From Roseibium marinum (GTDB taxonomy: Bacteria > Pseudomonadota > Alphaproteobacteria > Rhizobiales > Stappiaceae), in assembly GCF_002906165.1 (NCBI RefSeq), contig NZ_PPCN01000001.1, forward strand, positions 1,178,001 through 1,242,000: a DNA stretch of 64,000 bases, written 5' to 3'. Position 1 is the stretch's first letter. Each line of letters opens with the position of its first letter. The translations under genes were made by a program, and so were the position numbers. The notes below the pieces were generated by a model. The model did no database searches. It was given only the letters and a program-made list of their open reading frames with translations, and was not told the DNA's origin. Shown here piece by piece: positions 28,379 to 38,338 of the stretch.

Positions 28379-29089
28379 TCAGTTGCAGTATTCGGTCTCG
28401 CCTTCCAGGCAACGCGGATGGAGCGGTTTGGAATCGTAGATATCACGATTGCCCGCACGCTTGCTTTTCTTCACCACCTCGGGCATCGGTGCATCCGGCG
28501 AGGGGGTGCTGTAGTCCGTCGGCGGCTCGGTCAGGAATTTGCGGGAGGCAATGCCATTCTGGTCAATCCCGGCCTGTTGCGCTTTCAGCTTCTGCAGGCG
28601 CTCCCATTCCGCGCTCTGTTCGGCGCGCGTCAGTTTGCTGCCTTCGGTGATGTCGCCGTCGCGGCGGTCAGCCAACACATCGCGCGGCTGACCGGTTACG
28701 CCGGTGATCTTGAAACCGCGCATCTGCTCGGGCGTCAGGGGCTCGCTGTTCATGCTGCCCGACTTGCCCGAACTGGCAAAGACTTCCTGGATCTCGGTGA
28801 GCTGCGGGTTTTCCCGCTGCTTCGGCCATTCGGCGGAATTGACGCCAGCGACATTTGTCTCCGGCGAGGGAAGTGTGGCCATCTCGGAGGGCATCGCCAA
28901 GGGCGCGCGTGGCTTGTAGTCGATCGGTTTTTCTTTCGGATCGACCGCGCCGAGCCCCTTCATCACCGAATTGACCAGGGCAATATCAGGTGCCTGGCTT
29001 GTTCCGTCCGCGGCCTGACAGGCGGCCAGTCCGGCGAGTATCGCCAGCACCGCAGATTTCTTCACCAAAGCAACACTCGTCCGCAGCAC
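28379..29089 (-). CDS. Lipoprotein next to lspA, possibly DUF3035/BamF-like
   Basis: 236 residues with a lipobox (GLAACQ, Cys near 24) after a hydrophobic core. The mature chain is low in predicted structure, with the PIDYKPRAPLAMPSE segment (about 54-70) recalling the APLVIPP element of DUF3035 proteins, the BamF lipoproteins of alphaproteobacterial outer-membrane assembly. Those genes also sit beside lspA. The match is short, so the family call is tentative. The C-terminus has two Cys (HPRCLEGETEYC). Confidence 0.6.
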   Translation of the reverse strand: MLRTSVALVKKSAVLAILAGLAACQAADGTSQAPDIALVNSVMKGLGAVDPKEKPIDYKPRAPLAMPSEMATLPSPETNVAGVNSAEWPKQRENPQLTEIQEVFASSGKSGSMNSEPLTPEQMRGFKITGVTGQPRDVLADRRDGDITEGSKLTRAEQSAEWERLQKLKAQQAGIDQNGIASRKFLTEPPTDYSTPSPDAPMPEVVKKSKRAGNRDIYDSKPLHPRCLEGETEYCN

Positions 29090-29178
29090 GGCAGACTCCC
29101 CGATTTCTCGATCACATACCGGCAGCGTCCTGCCCGCAATCCTTTAATCCTGCCATAAACCGCTATTTTGCGGCTGAA

Positions 29179-29700
29179 TTAGGACCGGTTTCGGAAACTG
29201 TCATACAGGAGAGCGGCGACGCCCGCAACGATCCACACATCGGCGAGGTTGAAGACATACCAGGAAAAGCCGCCGGCGTGGAAATACACGAAGTCGACGA
29301 CCGCGCCAAAAGCCAGCCGGTCGATCCCGTTGCCGAGGGCTCCGCCGATGATAAGTGCCAGGGCCAGGGCCACCAGTCTGGTTTGGCAGCGGGTGGACCA
29401 GATCCAAAGCCCCACCGTGACGATCACGGTCAGACCGGCGAGCAGCCAGCGCCCCAGATCGCTGTGTTGCTGAAACAGTCCGTAGGAAATCCCGCGGTTC
29501 CACACCAGAACGATGTCGAGGACGGGCAGGAGCTGAACCGGACCGGCTTCCGCGAGCCCGAACCCGTGCACGAGCCACAGCTTGGTTGCCTGGTCCAGAA
29601 CAAGCCCGGCCAGTGCGACCAGTAAAACGAGCCCACTGAAACGGCCCCACAGGAGGGGCCGTTTCGGCTGTTTTTCAGATGTCTCTTGAGGATCGCTCAT
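29179..29700 (-). CDS. lspA: Lipoprotein signal peptidase (signal peptidase II)
   Basis: 173 residues with four membrane helices. The two catalytic Asp are visible in GNGIDRL and FNLADVWI, flanked by the conserved [10 protein letters not shown] region. It cleaves prolipoproteins after diacylglyceryl modification. Start ATG at 29700, 22 bp after the ileS stop, in the common ileS-lspA order. The N-terminus carries about 20 extra polar residues before the first helix. Confidence 0.95.
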   Translation of the reverse strand: MSDPQETSEKQPKRPLLWGRFSGLVLLVALAGLVLDQATKLWLVHGFGLAEAGPVQLLPVLDIVLVWNRGISYGLFQQHSDLGRWLLAGLTVIVTVGLWIWSTRCQTRLVALALALIIGGALGNGIDRLAFGAVVDFVYFHAGGFSWYVFNLADVWIVAGVAALLYDSFRNRS

Positions 29701-29722
29701 GTCGGGTCGCTGGTCCGCCGCA

Positions 29723-32683
29723 TCACGCGGCGGCATGTGCGGCGTCCCATTCCCGCAGCGCTTCCGCATCGCGCAGGGTGACGTCCGGATAGTCGGGATT
29801 CGATCCGACCTCCGGCAGGATCTTCCACGACCGGGCGCATTTGCGTCCCTCCGCCAGAGACGGAACGACGGCAACATCCTTGGTGTCGTCCAGCGTGAAC
29901 GCGTCTTCGGGAGCGGGGTCGGCGGAAAGCGTCAACTGGCTGGTGATGGCGATATCCGCCATGTCCCTGCCTTCCAGAGCGGCCATCAGCTCCGGATCGG
30001 TGACATGCACGACCGGGTGCGCTTCCAACGACGAGCCGATGCGCTTTTCCCGGCGTTCGATTTCCAGTGCTCCGGTGATCACCCGGCGCACGGTCTTGAT
30101 CTTTGCCCATTTGGCCGCGAGCGCATCGTCTCTCCACTCTCCCGGCACGACCGGGAACTGTTCCAGATGGACGCAGCTTTCTTCCCCATACCGGGAGGTC
30201 CAGGTCTCATCCATGGTGAACGGCAGCATCGGTGCGAGCCAAGTGACCAGGCAGTCGAATATCTTGCCGATCACGAATAGCGACGCCTTCCTGCGCATGG
30301 AAGACGCCGGGTCACAGTAAAGCGCGTCCTTGCGGATATCGAAATAGAATGCCGACAGTTCCAGCGTCATGAAGCTGAAGAGCTGATGGAAGATTTTCTT
30401 GTAGTCGAATTCCCGATAGGCTTCGCGGACCATCGCGTCGAGCTCCACCAGCCGGTGCAGCATCAGCCGTTCCAGTTCCGGCATGTCGGCGTAGGCAACC
30501 TCTTCGCCGGACGCATGGGCCAGGGAGCCGAGCATCCAGCGCAGCGTGTTGCGCAGCTTGCGATAGCTGTCGACATTGGTCTTGATGATCTCCTGACCGA
30601 GGCGCTGGTCTTCCCAGTAATCGGTCGAAGCCACCCACAGGCGCAGGATATCGGCGCCGTATTGCTTGATGATGTCCTGCGGAAACACCTGGTTGCCGAG
30701 CGACTTGGACATCTTGCGCCCGTCTTCGGCCATGGTGAAGCCATGGGTCAGCACAGCGTCGTAGGGCGCATGGCCTCTGGTGGCGCAGCTTTCCAGCAGC
30801 GACGAATGGAACCAGCCGCGGTGCTGGTCGGATCCTTCCAGGTAAAGCACGTAGTCGTTGCCGCCCGCGGGTTTGCGCTTCGGGTTCAGGTCTGCGCGCT
30901 GTTCCAGCACAAAGGCATGGGTCGAGCCGGAATCGAACCACACATCCAGGATGTCGGTGACCATGTCCCAGTCTTCGCTCGAATAGTCGTTGCCGAGGAA
31001 ACGCTCTTTCGCCCCCTCATCGAACCAGGCATCGGCCCCTTCGCTTGCGATCGCATCGTGAACGCGGGCGTTCACCTTTTCATCCTTGAGGATCTCGCCG
31101 TTTTCCTTGTGGATGAAGACGGTGATCGGCACACCCCAGGCGCGCTGGCGCGACAGCACCCAGTCCGGACGGTTCTCGATCATCGACCGCAGGCGGTTCT
31201 GTCCGCTGCCCGGCACGAAGCGCGTCTCGTCGATGGCTGTCAGGGCACGGGTCCGCAAGGTGTCGCCTTCTGCGCTCAGTGCCTTGTCCATATGGACGAA
31301 CCATTGCGGCGTGTTGCGGAAGATCACCGGTTTTTTCGAGCGCCAGGAATGCGGATAGGAATGGCTGAGGCGGCCGAGGCCGATCAGGTTGCCGCTTTCC
31401 TTCAGCTTCTCGATCACCGCTTTGTTGGCCTTGCCCTTTTCACCCTTGTGGGTGATGACTTCATAACCCTCGAAACCCGGCGCGTCCTTTGTATAGAACC
31501 CGTCATCGGCGACCGTGAACGGGATGGCGGTGTCGATGCCGCGCGCTTCCAGCGCGGCGCGGTTGTCCATCCAGATTTCAAAGTCGTCCGTGCCGTGACC
31601 CGGCGCCGTGTGCACGAAGCCCGTGCCTGCGTCGTCCGTGACGTGATCGCCGTTCAACAGCGGAATGTCGAATTCGTAGCCGCCAAGGTCCATGCCCGCG
31701 AAAGGATGAGCGCAGGTCAGCGCCGCCAGTTCATCCGCGGTGACGGCGCGCAGACGGTTGAAATCGGTGATCCGGGCATTCTCGAAGACATCGTCGGCAA
31801 GCGCGTCGGCCAGGATCAGCTTGTCGCCCTGCTGAACCCAGTTGTCGTCCGGCAGGCCTTCCTGCGTCACCTCGTAGAGACTGTAGGCGATGCGCGCGGA
31901 ATAGCTGATTGCCCGGTTGCCGGGGATGGTCCAGGGCGTGGTCGTCCAGATGACGACGGCGGCCTCCAGAAGCTGTTCAACGGCGGCGTCGTCGCTGCCG
32001 CCCGCCGTCACCACCGGGAACTTCACCCAGATCGTGTCGGACTTGTAGTCCTGGTACTCGATTTCCGCTTCCGCGAGGGCGGTCTTTTCGACGACCGACC
32101 ACATGACCGGCTTGGAGCCCCGGTAAAGCTGGCCGGACATGGCGAACTTCATCAGTTCGCGCGCGATGACGGCTTCGCTCTCGAAGCGCATGGTGAGGTA
32201 GGGATTGTCCCAGTCGCCCTCGATGCCGAGCCGCTTGAATTCCTCGCGCTGGACCTCGACCCAGTGCTCGGCGAATTCACGGCATTCCTTGCGGAATTCG
32301 TTGATCGGCACCTCGTCCTTGTTCTTGCCCTTGGCGCGGTACTGTTCCTCGATCTTCCATTCGATCGGCAGGCCATGGCAATCCCAGCCCGGAACATAGT
32401 TGCTCTCGTAGCCCATCATCTGCATGGACCGCGTCACGATGTCCTTCAGCGTCTTGTTGAGGGCATGGCCGATATGGATGTTGCCGTTGGCATAGGGAGG
32501 GCCGTCATGCAGGATGAACTTGTCGCGGCCCTTTCCCTGTTCGCGCAGCTTTTTGTAGATTTCCTGCTTTTCCCAGCGGGCCAGGATCTCCGGCTCTTTC
32601 TTGGGAAGGCCCGCCCGCATGGGAAACTCCGTCTGCGGCAGGTTGAGCGTTTGTGAATAGTCGCGTTTGCTTGTTTCGGTCAT
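29723..32683 (-). CDS. ileS: Isoleucyl-tRNA synthetase
   Basis: 986 residues. HIGH appears as HIGHALN (about 70) and KMSKS as KMSKSLGN (about 640), with the editing domain between them (TTPWTIPGN) and the anticodon-binding region after. The C-terminal segment [15 protein letters not shown] keeps one Cys where zinc-binding enzymes have several, so the terminal zinc finger appears lost, as I recall for other alphaproteobacterial IleRS. ATG 32683 is used; a TTG two codons upstream is less likely. Confidence 0.96.
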   Translation of the reverse strand: MTETSKRDYSQTLNLPQTEFPMRAGLPKKEPEILARWEKQEIYKKLREQGKGRDKFILHDGPPYANGNIHIGHALNKTLKDIVTRSMQMMGYESNYVPGWDCHGLPIEWKIEEQYRAKGKNKDEVPINEFRKECREFAEHWVEVQREEFKRLGIEGDWDNPYLTMRFESEAVIARELMKFAMSGQLYRGSKPVMWSVVEKTALAEAEIEYQDYKSDTIWVKFPVVTAGGSDDAAVEQLLEAAVVIWTTTPWTIPGNRAISYSARIAYSLYEVTQEGLPDDNWVQQGDKLILADALADDVFENARITDFNRLRAVTADELAALTCAHPFAGMDLGGYEFDIPLLNGDHVTDDAGTGFVHTAPGHGTDDFEIWMDNRAALEARGIDTAIPFTVADDGFYTKDAPGFEGYEVITHKGEKGKANKAVIEKLKESGNLIGLGRLSHSYPHSWRSKKPVIFRNTPQWFVHMDKALSAEGDTLRTRALTAIDETRFVPGSGQNRLRSMIENRPDWVLSRQRAWGVPITVFIHKENGEILKDEKVNARVHDAIASEGADAWFDEGAKERFLGNDYSSEDWDMVTDILDVWFDSGSTHAFVLEQRADLNPKRKPAGGNDYVLYLEGSDQHRGWFHSSLLESCATRGHAPYDAVLTHGFTMAEDGRKMSKSLGNQVFPQDIIKQYGADILRLWVASTDYWEDQRLGQEIIKTNVDSYRKLRNTLRWMLGSLAHASGEEVAYADMPELERLMLHRLVELDAMVREAYREFDYKKIFHQLFSFMTLELSAFYFDIRKDALYCDPASSMRRKASLFVIGKIFDCLVTWLAPMLPFTMDETWTSRYGEESCVHLEQFPVVPGEWRDDALAAKWAKIKTVRRVITGALEIERREKRIGSSLEAHPVVHVTDPELMAALEGRDMADIAITSQLTLSADPAPEDAFTLDDTKDVAVVPSLAEGRKCARSWKILPEVGSNPDYPDVTLRDAEALREWDAAHAAA

Positions 32684-32979
32684 CGTCAATTCGATCCGGT
32701 CGTCCGGGCGGAGCGCCCGTGAACTGTCTGCGGATGGGTGCCGGCCTGAAATCAGGTGGCATCGTGAAACTGGAGGGTCCCGGTCCCTGGCGCCGCGCAG
32801 GCCGCGTCAGCCGAAGGCCGGGCAGGTAATTCGCGAGATCGCGGTCACCGGTATGCCGATGACTATGAGAGCTTTTTTCTGCATGGCATGGGACATAGCA
32901 GCACTTCGTCCGCGAATAAAGATCTTACCGGGGCGCAAAACGGCTTTGTCTGCCGGATAGGGCCGGCTCGGGGCCGGCT

Positions 32980-33906
32980 TCAGACCGTCGCGGCGGATTT
33001 CAGTCTCCGCTCCCTGTAGGTGATATAAAGTCCGCTGCCGACGATGAGGGCGATGCCCAGCCATGTCGGCCCATCCGGAAAATCGGAAAAGACCAGGTAT
33101 CCGAGCAGCGTTGCTCCGACGATTTCGACATATTGCAGGGGTGCGAGCAGACTGGCATTGCCGCGCTGAAACGCGGCGACGACCAGGCCGTGTCCGGCGA
33201 ATGAAATCAGGCCGATCAGCATCAGAAGAGCGGATTGCGACGCGCTGGGCGGGACGAATTCAAGGCCTTCGCTGCCGCTGAAAAAGCCGAACAGCAGGAC
33301 GGCGCCCAGAAACAGCGACCCGGACACGCCGGCGCTGAACTGGATCGTCAGCAGGCTGTCCGTCACCGGATAGAGCCGGTTGATCAGCAGATAGAAGGAA
33401 AACAGAAAAGCCGTACATACGGGAAGCAGGCTGACCAGACCGATTTCGGCAAGATTGGGCCTCAGGATGATCACCGCTCCCAGCAGGCCGACGAGGACCG
33501 CGCTGATCCGCCGCGGACCGACCTGTTCCTTCAGGAACAGCGCGGCAAGGACCGTCAGCACCATCGGTTCGATAAAGAAGATCGAAATCGCGGTTGCGAC
33601 GGACATGTATTTCAAGGCCGTGAAAAAGCACAGCGAAGCGGAGGCAAGCAGGAGCCCGCGCACGTAGTTCACGACCGGCTGTTTGCTTTTCAGGCGCATG
33701 ATGCGGCCCGTGAACAACGCCAGAAAAACGCAGATCAGAAGCTGGCAGGCAAACCGGCCAAAGGTGATTTCAACCGTGGGAAGGTCGGACGACAGGTATT
33801 TGGCGATCGTGTCCATGACCGGCAGCAGCAGCATCGACACGGTCATCAGGATAATCGCCAGAAACGGATTCTGGTCCACGGAACTCTGCCCGGCGGCCCG
33901 TGTCAC
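32980..33906 (-). CDS. EamA/DMT family transporter
   Basis: 308 residues with ten predicted membrane helices in two EamA repeats (about 10-145 and 155-300). Typical elements are TIAKYLSSDLPTVEITFGR at the front of repeat 1 and LQYVEIVGATLLGYLVFSD in repeat 2. Drug/metabolite transporters export or import small metabolites; no substrate can be assigned. The start overlaps the ribF stop by 4 bp, so the genes are coupled. Confidence 0.88.
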   Translation of the reverse strand: MTRAAGQSSVDQNPFLAIILMTVSMLLLPVMDTIAKYLSSDLPTVEITFGRFACQLLICVFLALFTGRIMRLKSKQPVVNYVRGLLLASASLCFFTALKYMSVATAISIFFIEPMVLTVLAALFLKEQVGPRRISAVLVGLLGAVIILRPNLAEIGLVSLLPVCTAFLFSFYLLINRLYPVTDSLLTIQFSAGVSGSLFLGAVLLFGFFSGSEGLEFVPPSASQSALLMLIGLISFAGHGLVVAAFQRGNASLLAPLQYVEIVGATLLGYLVFSDFPDGPTWLGIALIVGSGLYITYRERRLKSAATV

Positions 33907-34901
33907 GCGGAGAAGTCCAGAAGTATGAAATCGGTTTCCGAGATCGGACGCAAAGACCCCAGCGCGGCTCTGGCTTCTTCGCTGTCCTTGTCCATCTGGC
34001 TGATAAGAGCTTCGGCGGATTTGAATTTTTCTTCGCCGCGCAGATAGGAAATCAGGTGAACCCTCAGGGTCTGCCCGTAAAGATCGCCGTCAAAGCCGAA
34101 CAGATGAACCTCGAACAGCACCGCGCCATTGTCGAAGGTCGGCCGGCGGCCGTAACTGGCAACGCCGTCAAACCATCCTTCCGACGTTTTCACCTTGACC
34201 GCATAGATCCCCTGAAGCAGCGGGCAGTCTTCCGCCAGCTGCAGGTTCGCCGTCGGATATCCCAGATCCCTGCCGCGCTTGTCGCCATGGCGGACATCCG
34301 CCTCGAAGAACCAGCGGTAGCCCAGCAGACCGTTGGCGTGCACGATTTCGCCCCGGTTCATGTCCTCGCGGATTCGGGTCGACGAAATGACTTCGGCACC
34401 CTCATCTTCCTCACGCTGGACAATGGTGACGCCGAAACCGCGATTGGAACCGGCCGTGCGCAGGAAGTCCGGCGTGCCCTGCCGCGCGCGGCCGAAATGA
34501 AAGTCGTATCCCGTGACGGCATGGGAAATGGCCAGTGTATCGATCAGGATGTCCTGGACAAACGCATTCGCCTCGATCCCGGCGAATTCCTTCGTGAAGG
34601 GCAGGATCAGGACGCCGTCCAGACCGCACAGGCGCAGCAATTCTATCTTTAGGTCACGCGGTGTCAGGCGGAAAACCGGCTTTGACGGATTGAATACGGT
34701 CCGCGGATGCGGCTCGAAACTCATGGCGTAGACCGGATGGTGCGTGCCGTGACCGAGACCGAGGGCCGCATCCAGCACGGCCCGGTGCCCCCGGTGCACA
34801 CCGTCGAAATTGCCGATCGCGACAATGCCGCCTTTCAGTTCCTCCGGAAAGCTGCCCAGATTGTCGACAACCAGGAATTTGGAGGAATCGGACTGGCTCA
34901 T
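33903..34901 (-). CDS. ribF: Bifunctional riboflavin kinase / FAD synthetase
   Basis: 332 residues: N-terminal FMN adenylyltransferase domain (about 15-190) with GNFDGVHRGH and ISSTRIRE, and C-terminal flavokinase domain (about 195-325) with GYPTANL and the N-G-A-V-x-F-E-V-H-L core. It converts riboflavin to FMN and FAD. No FMN riboswitch was seen upstream. It heads a two-gene unit with the EamA transporter. Confidence 0.95.
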   Translation of the reverse strand: MSQSDSSKFLVVDNLGSFPEELKGGIVAIGNFDGVHRGHRAVLDAALGLGHGTHHPVYAMSFEPHPRTVFNPSKPVFRLTPRDLKIELLRLCGLDGVLILPFTKEFAGIEANAFVQDILIDTLAISHAVTGYDFHFGRARQGTPDFLRTAGSNRGFGVTIVQREEDEGAEVISSTRIREDMNRGEIVHANGLLGYRWFFEADVRHGDKRGRDLGYPTANLQLAEDCPLLQGIYAVKVKTSEGWFDGVASYGRRPTFDNGAVLFEVHLFGFDGDLYGQTLRVHLISYLRGEEKFKSAEALISQMDKDSEEARAALGSLRPISETDFILLDFSA

Positions 34902-35076
34902 GCAGCAAACCTTCGCGCAAGTTGCCCGGCGAAAGCCGGGCGGGATCAGCAGGGCGAACGCGTCCGAAAGGGTGACGCGCTCGCGCTGGCGTGGAACCTG
35001 CCGTCAAGAAAAGCAAAGGTCAAGTTCAGGTATGCCGCGCCGCCTTCGCAATCAGGGCCGGACCGATCCCTGTCAA

Positions 35077-35526
35077 CTACAGTTGGCTTGACGGATCCGC
35101 GCCGCGGCTGGGAACCTTAACGAGCGCTTCTCCTTCCAGAACCACTGTGTCACCGACGCTGCAAACGCAGGAAAGTCTGGCACGGTTTCCCCGTTCCGTC
35201 AGTTCCTCCACCGTCACGACGACCTTCACGTCGTCGCCGATCTTCACCGGAGCTTTGAAATTCAGCGTCTGGGACAGGTAGATCGCGCCCGGTCCTGGAA
35301 GGCGGGTGCCGAGCACGGCCGATATCAGGCTGGCGGTATAGAGCCCGTGCGCGATCCGGGTCTTGAAGGGTGTTCTGGCCGCAAAATGTTCCGAAAGGTG
35401 TATTGGATTGCGGTCGCCCGATACTTCCGCGAAGCCGACGACATCAGAAGAACTGACATGTTTGACCAGTTCCTCGCTCATCCCGGTTTTCAGATCTTCG
35501 AAACAGAGTTTTTGTAGTTCCAGCAT
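35077..35526 (-). CDS. MaoC family (R)-specific enoyl-CoA hydratase-like protein
   Basis: 149 residues forming one hotdog domain with the hydratase motif FAEVSGDRNPIHLSEHFAA (catalytic Asp and His in D-x4-H). Size and motif match PhaJ-type hydratases that turn enoyl-CoA into (R)-3-hydroxyacyl-CoA for polyhydroxyalkanoate synthesis. Whether this one feeds PHA is not shown by its neighbours. ATG start at 35526. Confidence 0.88.
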   Translation of the reverse strand: MLELQKLCFEDLKTGMSEELVKHVSSSDVVGFAEVSGDRNPIHLSEHFAARTPFKTRIAHGLYTASLISAVLGTRLPGPGAIYLSQTLNFKAPVKIGDDVKVVVTVEELTERGNRARLSCVCSVGDTVVLEGEALVKVPSRGADPSSQL

Positions 35527-35569
35527 CGTGATTTCCGTCCTGATCTGTCATTTTCAAGCAATGCGAACG

Positions 35570-35839
35570 CTAGGGTGTGAACTCATAAAATTATGCTTTC
35601 AGGTCGTTCAGAAAATGATTGGCGCCAAGGCGCAAGATCGCAGGAAACCTTTTTGGTTTTCAAGATTTTGCAACGTCGGAGACAGTCGCTTTCTGAACGA
35701 TCCGAAGGACACCAATCCGGTGGCGAAGAGCCGCGCCAAAGCTCTTGCGCCATGCACCAGCATGGCTCTTCAGGCTTTTCCTTGCTCTTCTTTGCCGGCT
35801 TGATGCCTGAAAGTACAATTTTATGGGTCCGTACCCTAG
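35570..35839. mobile_element. MITE-like element with IS5-type ends
   Basis: A 262-bp segment (35574-35835) is bounded by inverted repeats of about 30 bp: GGTGTGAACTCATAAAATTA at the left and, inverted, GGTACGGACCCATAAAATTG at the right. They match at 24 of 30 positions and all differences are transitions. CTAG flanks both ends (35570-35573, 35836-35839), which fits the YTAR 4-bp target duplications of IS5-family elements. No transposase fits inside; long frames there are not protein-like. It lies between the MaoC and cheY genes. Confidence 0.7.
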
Positions 35840-36044
35840 GCATCGTAAGGTTTTCTGACAATTGTGCTTTGGGTGAAGAAAAAAATGCTTGTTATTAACG
35901 GTCTTTTCAGGGGCTGCCGTTACATTGCGTTGAGTGTGGGGAGGTGAGGACACAAATAAACGTGTCTCTCTCCTTCAATAGTCATAACGCGTTTCCACCG
36001 GCCCACGGCCAGGGGCCACGCCAATTGACATTATGGAGTAGACA

Positions 36045-36428
36045 ATGGCCCTTGATCTTCAGATGCCGGTCCTCGTGGTCGATGACTACAAAACGATGAT
36101 TCGCATCATTCGAAACCTTTTGAAGCAGCTTGGTTTCGAGGACATCGACGATGCTGCGGACGGCACCGAAGCTTTGGAAAAAATGAAACAGCGCCGTTAC
36201 GGCCTGGTTATTTCCGACTGGAACATGGAACCCATGACCGGTTACGAGCTGCTCAAGCAGGTTCGTTCCGACAGCGGTCTCAGCAAAACGCCATTCATCA
36301 TGGTGACTGCCGAATCCAAAACGGAAAATGTCATCGCCGCCAAAAAGGCCGGCGTTAACAACTACATCGTGAAGCCCTTCAATGCGCAGACTTTGAAAGG
36401 CAAGATCGAGGCCGTCTTCTCTGATTAA
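36045..36428 (+). CDS. cheY: CheY-type single-domain response regulator
   Basis: 127 residues, a stand-alone receiver: acidic pocket VVDDYK (Asp13-14), phosphoacceptor D58 in VISDWNM, Thr88 in MVTAE and Lys110 in IVKPF. These are the residues of chemotaxis CheY, which when phosphorylated binds the flagellar switch. It is followed 171 bp later by a CheZ-type phosphatase gene, so it probably controls motor reversal. Confidence 0.92.
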   Translation: MALDLQMPVLVVDDYKTMIRIIRNLLKQLGFEDIDDAADGTEALEKMKQRRYGLVISDWNMEPMTGYELLKQVRSDSGLSKTPFIMVTAESKTENVIAAKKAGVNNYIVKPFNAQTLKGKIEAVFSD

Positions 36429-36599
36429 TTTCTTGCGCTCAGCGGAGAAAGGCCCTTGGCCGCATCTCCGCTAGCGCGGGACGGATGTTCCAGATCAGCG
36501 CGGTTCTGCCGGGCAGGCGGGTCGGGTGAGTTTTGGTGTTTCCGAAAGGTAATAGCGAGGCTGACCTTCAGTTCCGCGTGTCAGGAGGATACATTCAAA

Positions 36600-37292
36600 A
36601 TGGAAAGGCTGGACCTCATGGCCAACATGAAACAGGAAAACGTCGCGCGCATTATCGATTTCTTGCAGGAAAACAAGAATCGAGAAGGCGAAGTTTCCCT
36701 GACCGACGTAATGCATCTCGCTGAGGTGATGTCGGGGTCAATGGCCGACTTTCTGTCGACCGTGCAGCCTGCCGTTACGGAAGAGCTGACGGCGATTGCC
36801 AAGCAGATCACACGCATGAAGGTGGAGATTTCCCAACTGCGTGCGAACGACATGACAACCAACAAGATCCCCGACGCGGGCCGCGAGTTGGATGCCATTG
36901 TCGAGGCGACGGAAACCGCCACCAATACGATCATGGAAACGGCCGAAGAAATCATGGGCGCCGACACCAGCGATCCCGAGGCCTATCAGGAGCTGGTCAG
37001 CAACAAGATGATCAGTATTTTCGAGGCCTGCACGTTCCAGGACATTACCGGTCAGCGAATCTCGAAGGTTATCGAGACATTTCGCTTCATCGACGAACGG
37101 GTGTCGTCCTTCATCTCGCATCTGCGCATCCCGGAAGACCTGGAAGCTGCAATCGAGGAAAGCGACGAGGAGCGCCGCAAGCGCGAACTGATTCTGCACG
37201 GACCGCAGCACGGTGGCGAAGGGGTCTCCCAGGACGATATCGATGCCCTGCTCGGAGACGCGCAGTCCGACATCGACAAGCTGTTCGACTGA
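36600..37292 (+). CDS. cheZ: CheZ family protein phosphatase
   Basis: 230 residues from ATG 36600 (AGGAGG about 11 nt upstream), mostly long helices. The catalytic block TFQDITGQRISKVI is present, with the second Gln (Q152) as the CheZ dephosphorylation residue. The C-terminus SQDDIDALLGDAQSDIDKLFD holds acidic-hydrophobic repeats like the CheY-binding peptide of CheZ. It should remove phosphate from the CheY encoded upstream. A second possible start lies 18 bp in. A strong terminator follows. Confidence 0.9.
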   Translation: MERLDLMANMKQENVARIIDFLQENKNREGEVSLTDVMHLAEVMSGSMADFLSTVQPAVTEELTAIAKQITRMKVEISQLRANDMTTNKIPDAGRELDAIVEATETATNTIMETAEEIMGADTSDPEAYQELVSNKMISIFEACTFQDITGQRISKVIETFRFIDERVSSFISHLRIPEDLEAAIEESDEERRKRELILHGPQHGGEGVSQDDIDALLGDAQSDIDKLFD

Positions 37293-37313
37293 GCCCCTGT
37301 CACGTCAATTTTG

Positions 37314-37341
37314 AAAGGCTGCCCTCTCGGCAGCCTTTTTT
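37314..37341. terminator. Terminator after cheZ
   Basis: AAAGGCTGCC / GGCAGCCTTT perfect 10-bp stem, 5-nt loop, then a T-run. It lies between the converging cheZ and HAD genes and may serve both. Confidence 0.9.
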
Positions 37342-37349
37342 ATTTGCGG

Positions 37350-38225
37350 TCACCACCACAGCCGCGGCAGGGCGGCGCGCGCACGCAGTCCTTCTTCCGT
37401 CAGACGGCGGCGGATCAATTGCTCGTCCGGAGCGTCGCTCGGGCCGAAGTCCGAAGCGTGGATGCCTGCGGTGATGAACAGGACATCGATATCCTGGGAC
37501 ACCGCTCCGCGGATATCCGTCGGCAGGCCGTCGCCGATCGCCAGCACATCCTTCTTGCCGATCTTTTCGCCGCCAAGGGTCTCGAAACGCTTCATGGCTG
37601 CCTGATAGATCGGAGCATGCGGCTTGCCTAAAATGGTGACATCGCCGCCCAGGTCCTCATAAAGCCGTGCCAGGGCGCCCGCGCACCAGACCAGCCGGTC
37701 ACCGCGTTCCACGACAATGTCCGGATTGGCGCAGATCATGGGCAGATTTCGGTCGGCCAGTTTCTGCAGGCGTTCGCGGTAGTCGTCGGGTGTTTCTGTC
37801 TCGTCGTCGGCAAGGCCTGTACAACTGATCGCCTCAGCCTCCTCGTCGTTGGAGGTGAAGGTCGCCTCGAGATCCCAGTAAAGCGGCTGGTCCCGGTTCG
37901 GACCGATATGCAGCAGGGTCTTGCCGCCCTGTGCCATCAGAACATCCCTGGTAACGTCGCCGGAGGTGACGATGCTGTCATAGGCCTGCGCCGGGACGCC
38001 CAGAGAGGCAAGCATTTCTCCCACCTGCTTGGCCGGCCGCGGCGCATTGGTGATCAGAACGACCTTGCCTCCGGTTTCCTCGCGGTAGGTCGCCAGCGCC
38101 TTGTGCGCCTCCTCGAATGCCGCCACCCCATTGTGCAGAACGCCCCAGACATCACATAAGATGCCCTTGTAGGAGGGCGCGAGGGTGCGGAGCCCATCGG
38201 TCAGAAGCGGTGCAGAAGCGGTCAT
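37350..38225 (-). CDS. HAD-superfamily phosphatase, TIGR01459 type
   Basis: 291 residues. Motif I is in [11 protein letters not shown] (nucleophile Asp25), motif II in VLITNAPRP and motif IV in [13 protein letters not shown]. The C2-type cap between them matches the 4-nitrophenylphosphatase-like/NagD group called TIGR01459, common in alphaproteobacteria. Likely a cytoplasmic phosphatase for a small phosphorylated metabolite, substrate unknown. Divergent from mutL. Confidence 0.88.
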   Translation of the reverse strand: MTASAPLLTDGLRTLAPSYKGILCDVWGVLHNGVAAFEEAHKALATYREETGGKVVLITNAPRPAKQVGEMLASLGVPAQAYDSIVTSGDVTRDVLMAQGGKTLLHIGPNRDQPLYWDLEATFTSNDEEAEAISCTGLADDETETPDDYRERLQKLADRNLPMICANPDIVVERGDRLVWCAGALARLYEDLGGDVTILGKPHAPIYQAAMKRFETLGGEKIGKKDVLAIGDGLPTDIRGAVSQDIDVLFITAGIHASDFGPSDAPDEQLIRRRLTEEGLRARAALPRLWW

Positions 38226-38338
38226 GGAGGGTCACCCGGATCACGAAAGGTCTGATAAGCTTCACAAAGAATCGAAGCAAACTCGGCGCGGACCATATAG
38301 GAACATGCCGCAGTGCGAAACCGAGTAGAGAGAGTTTC

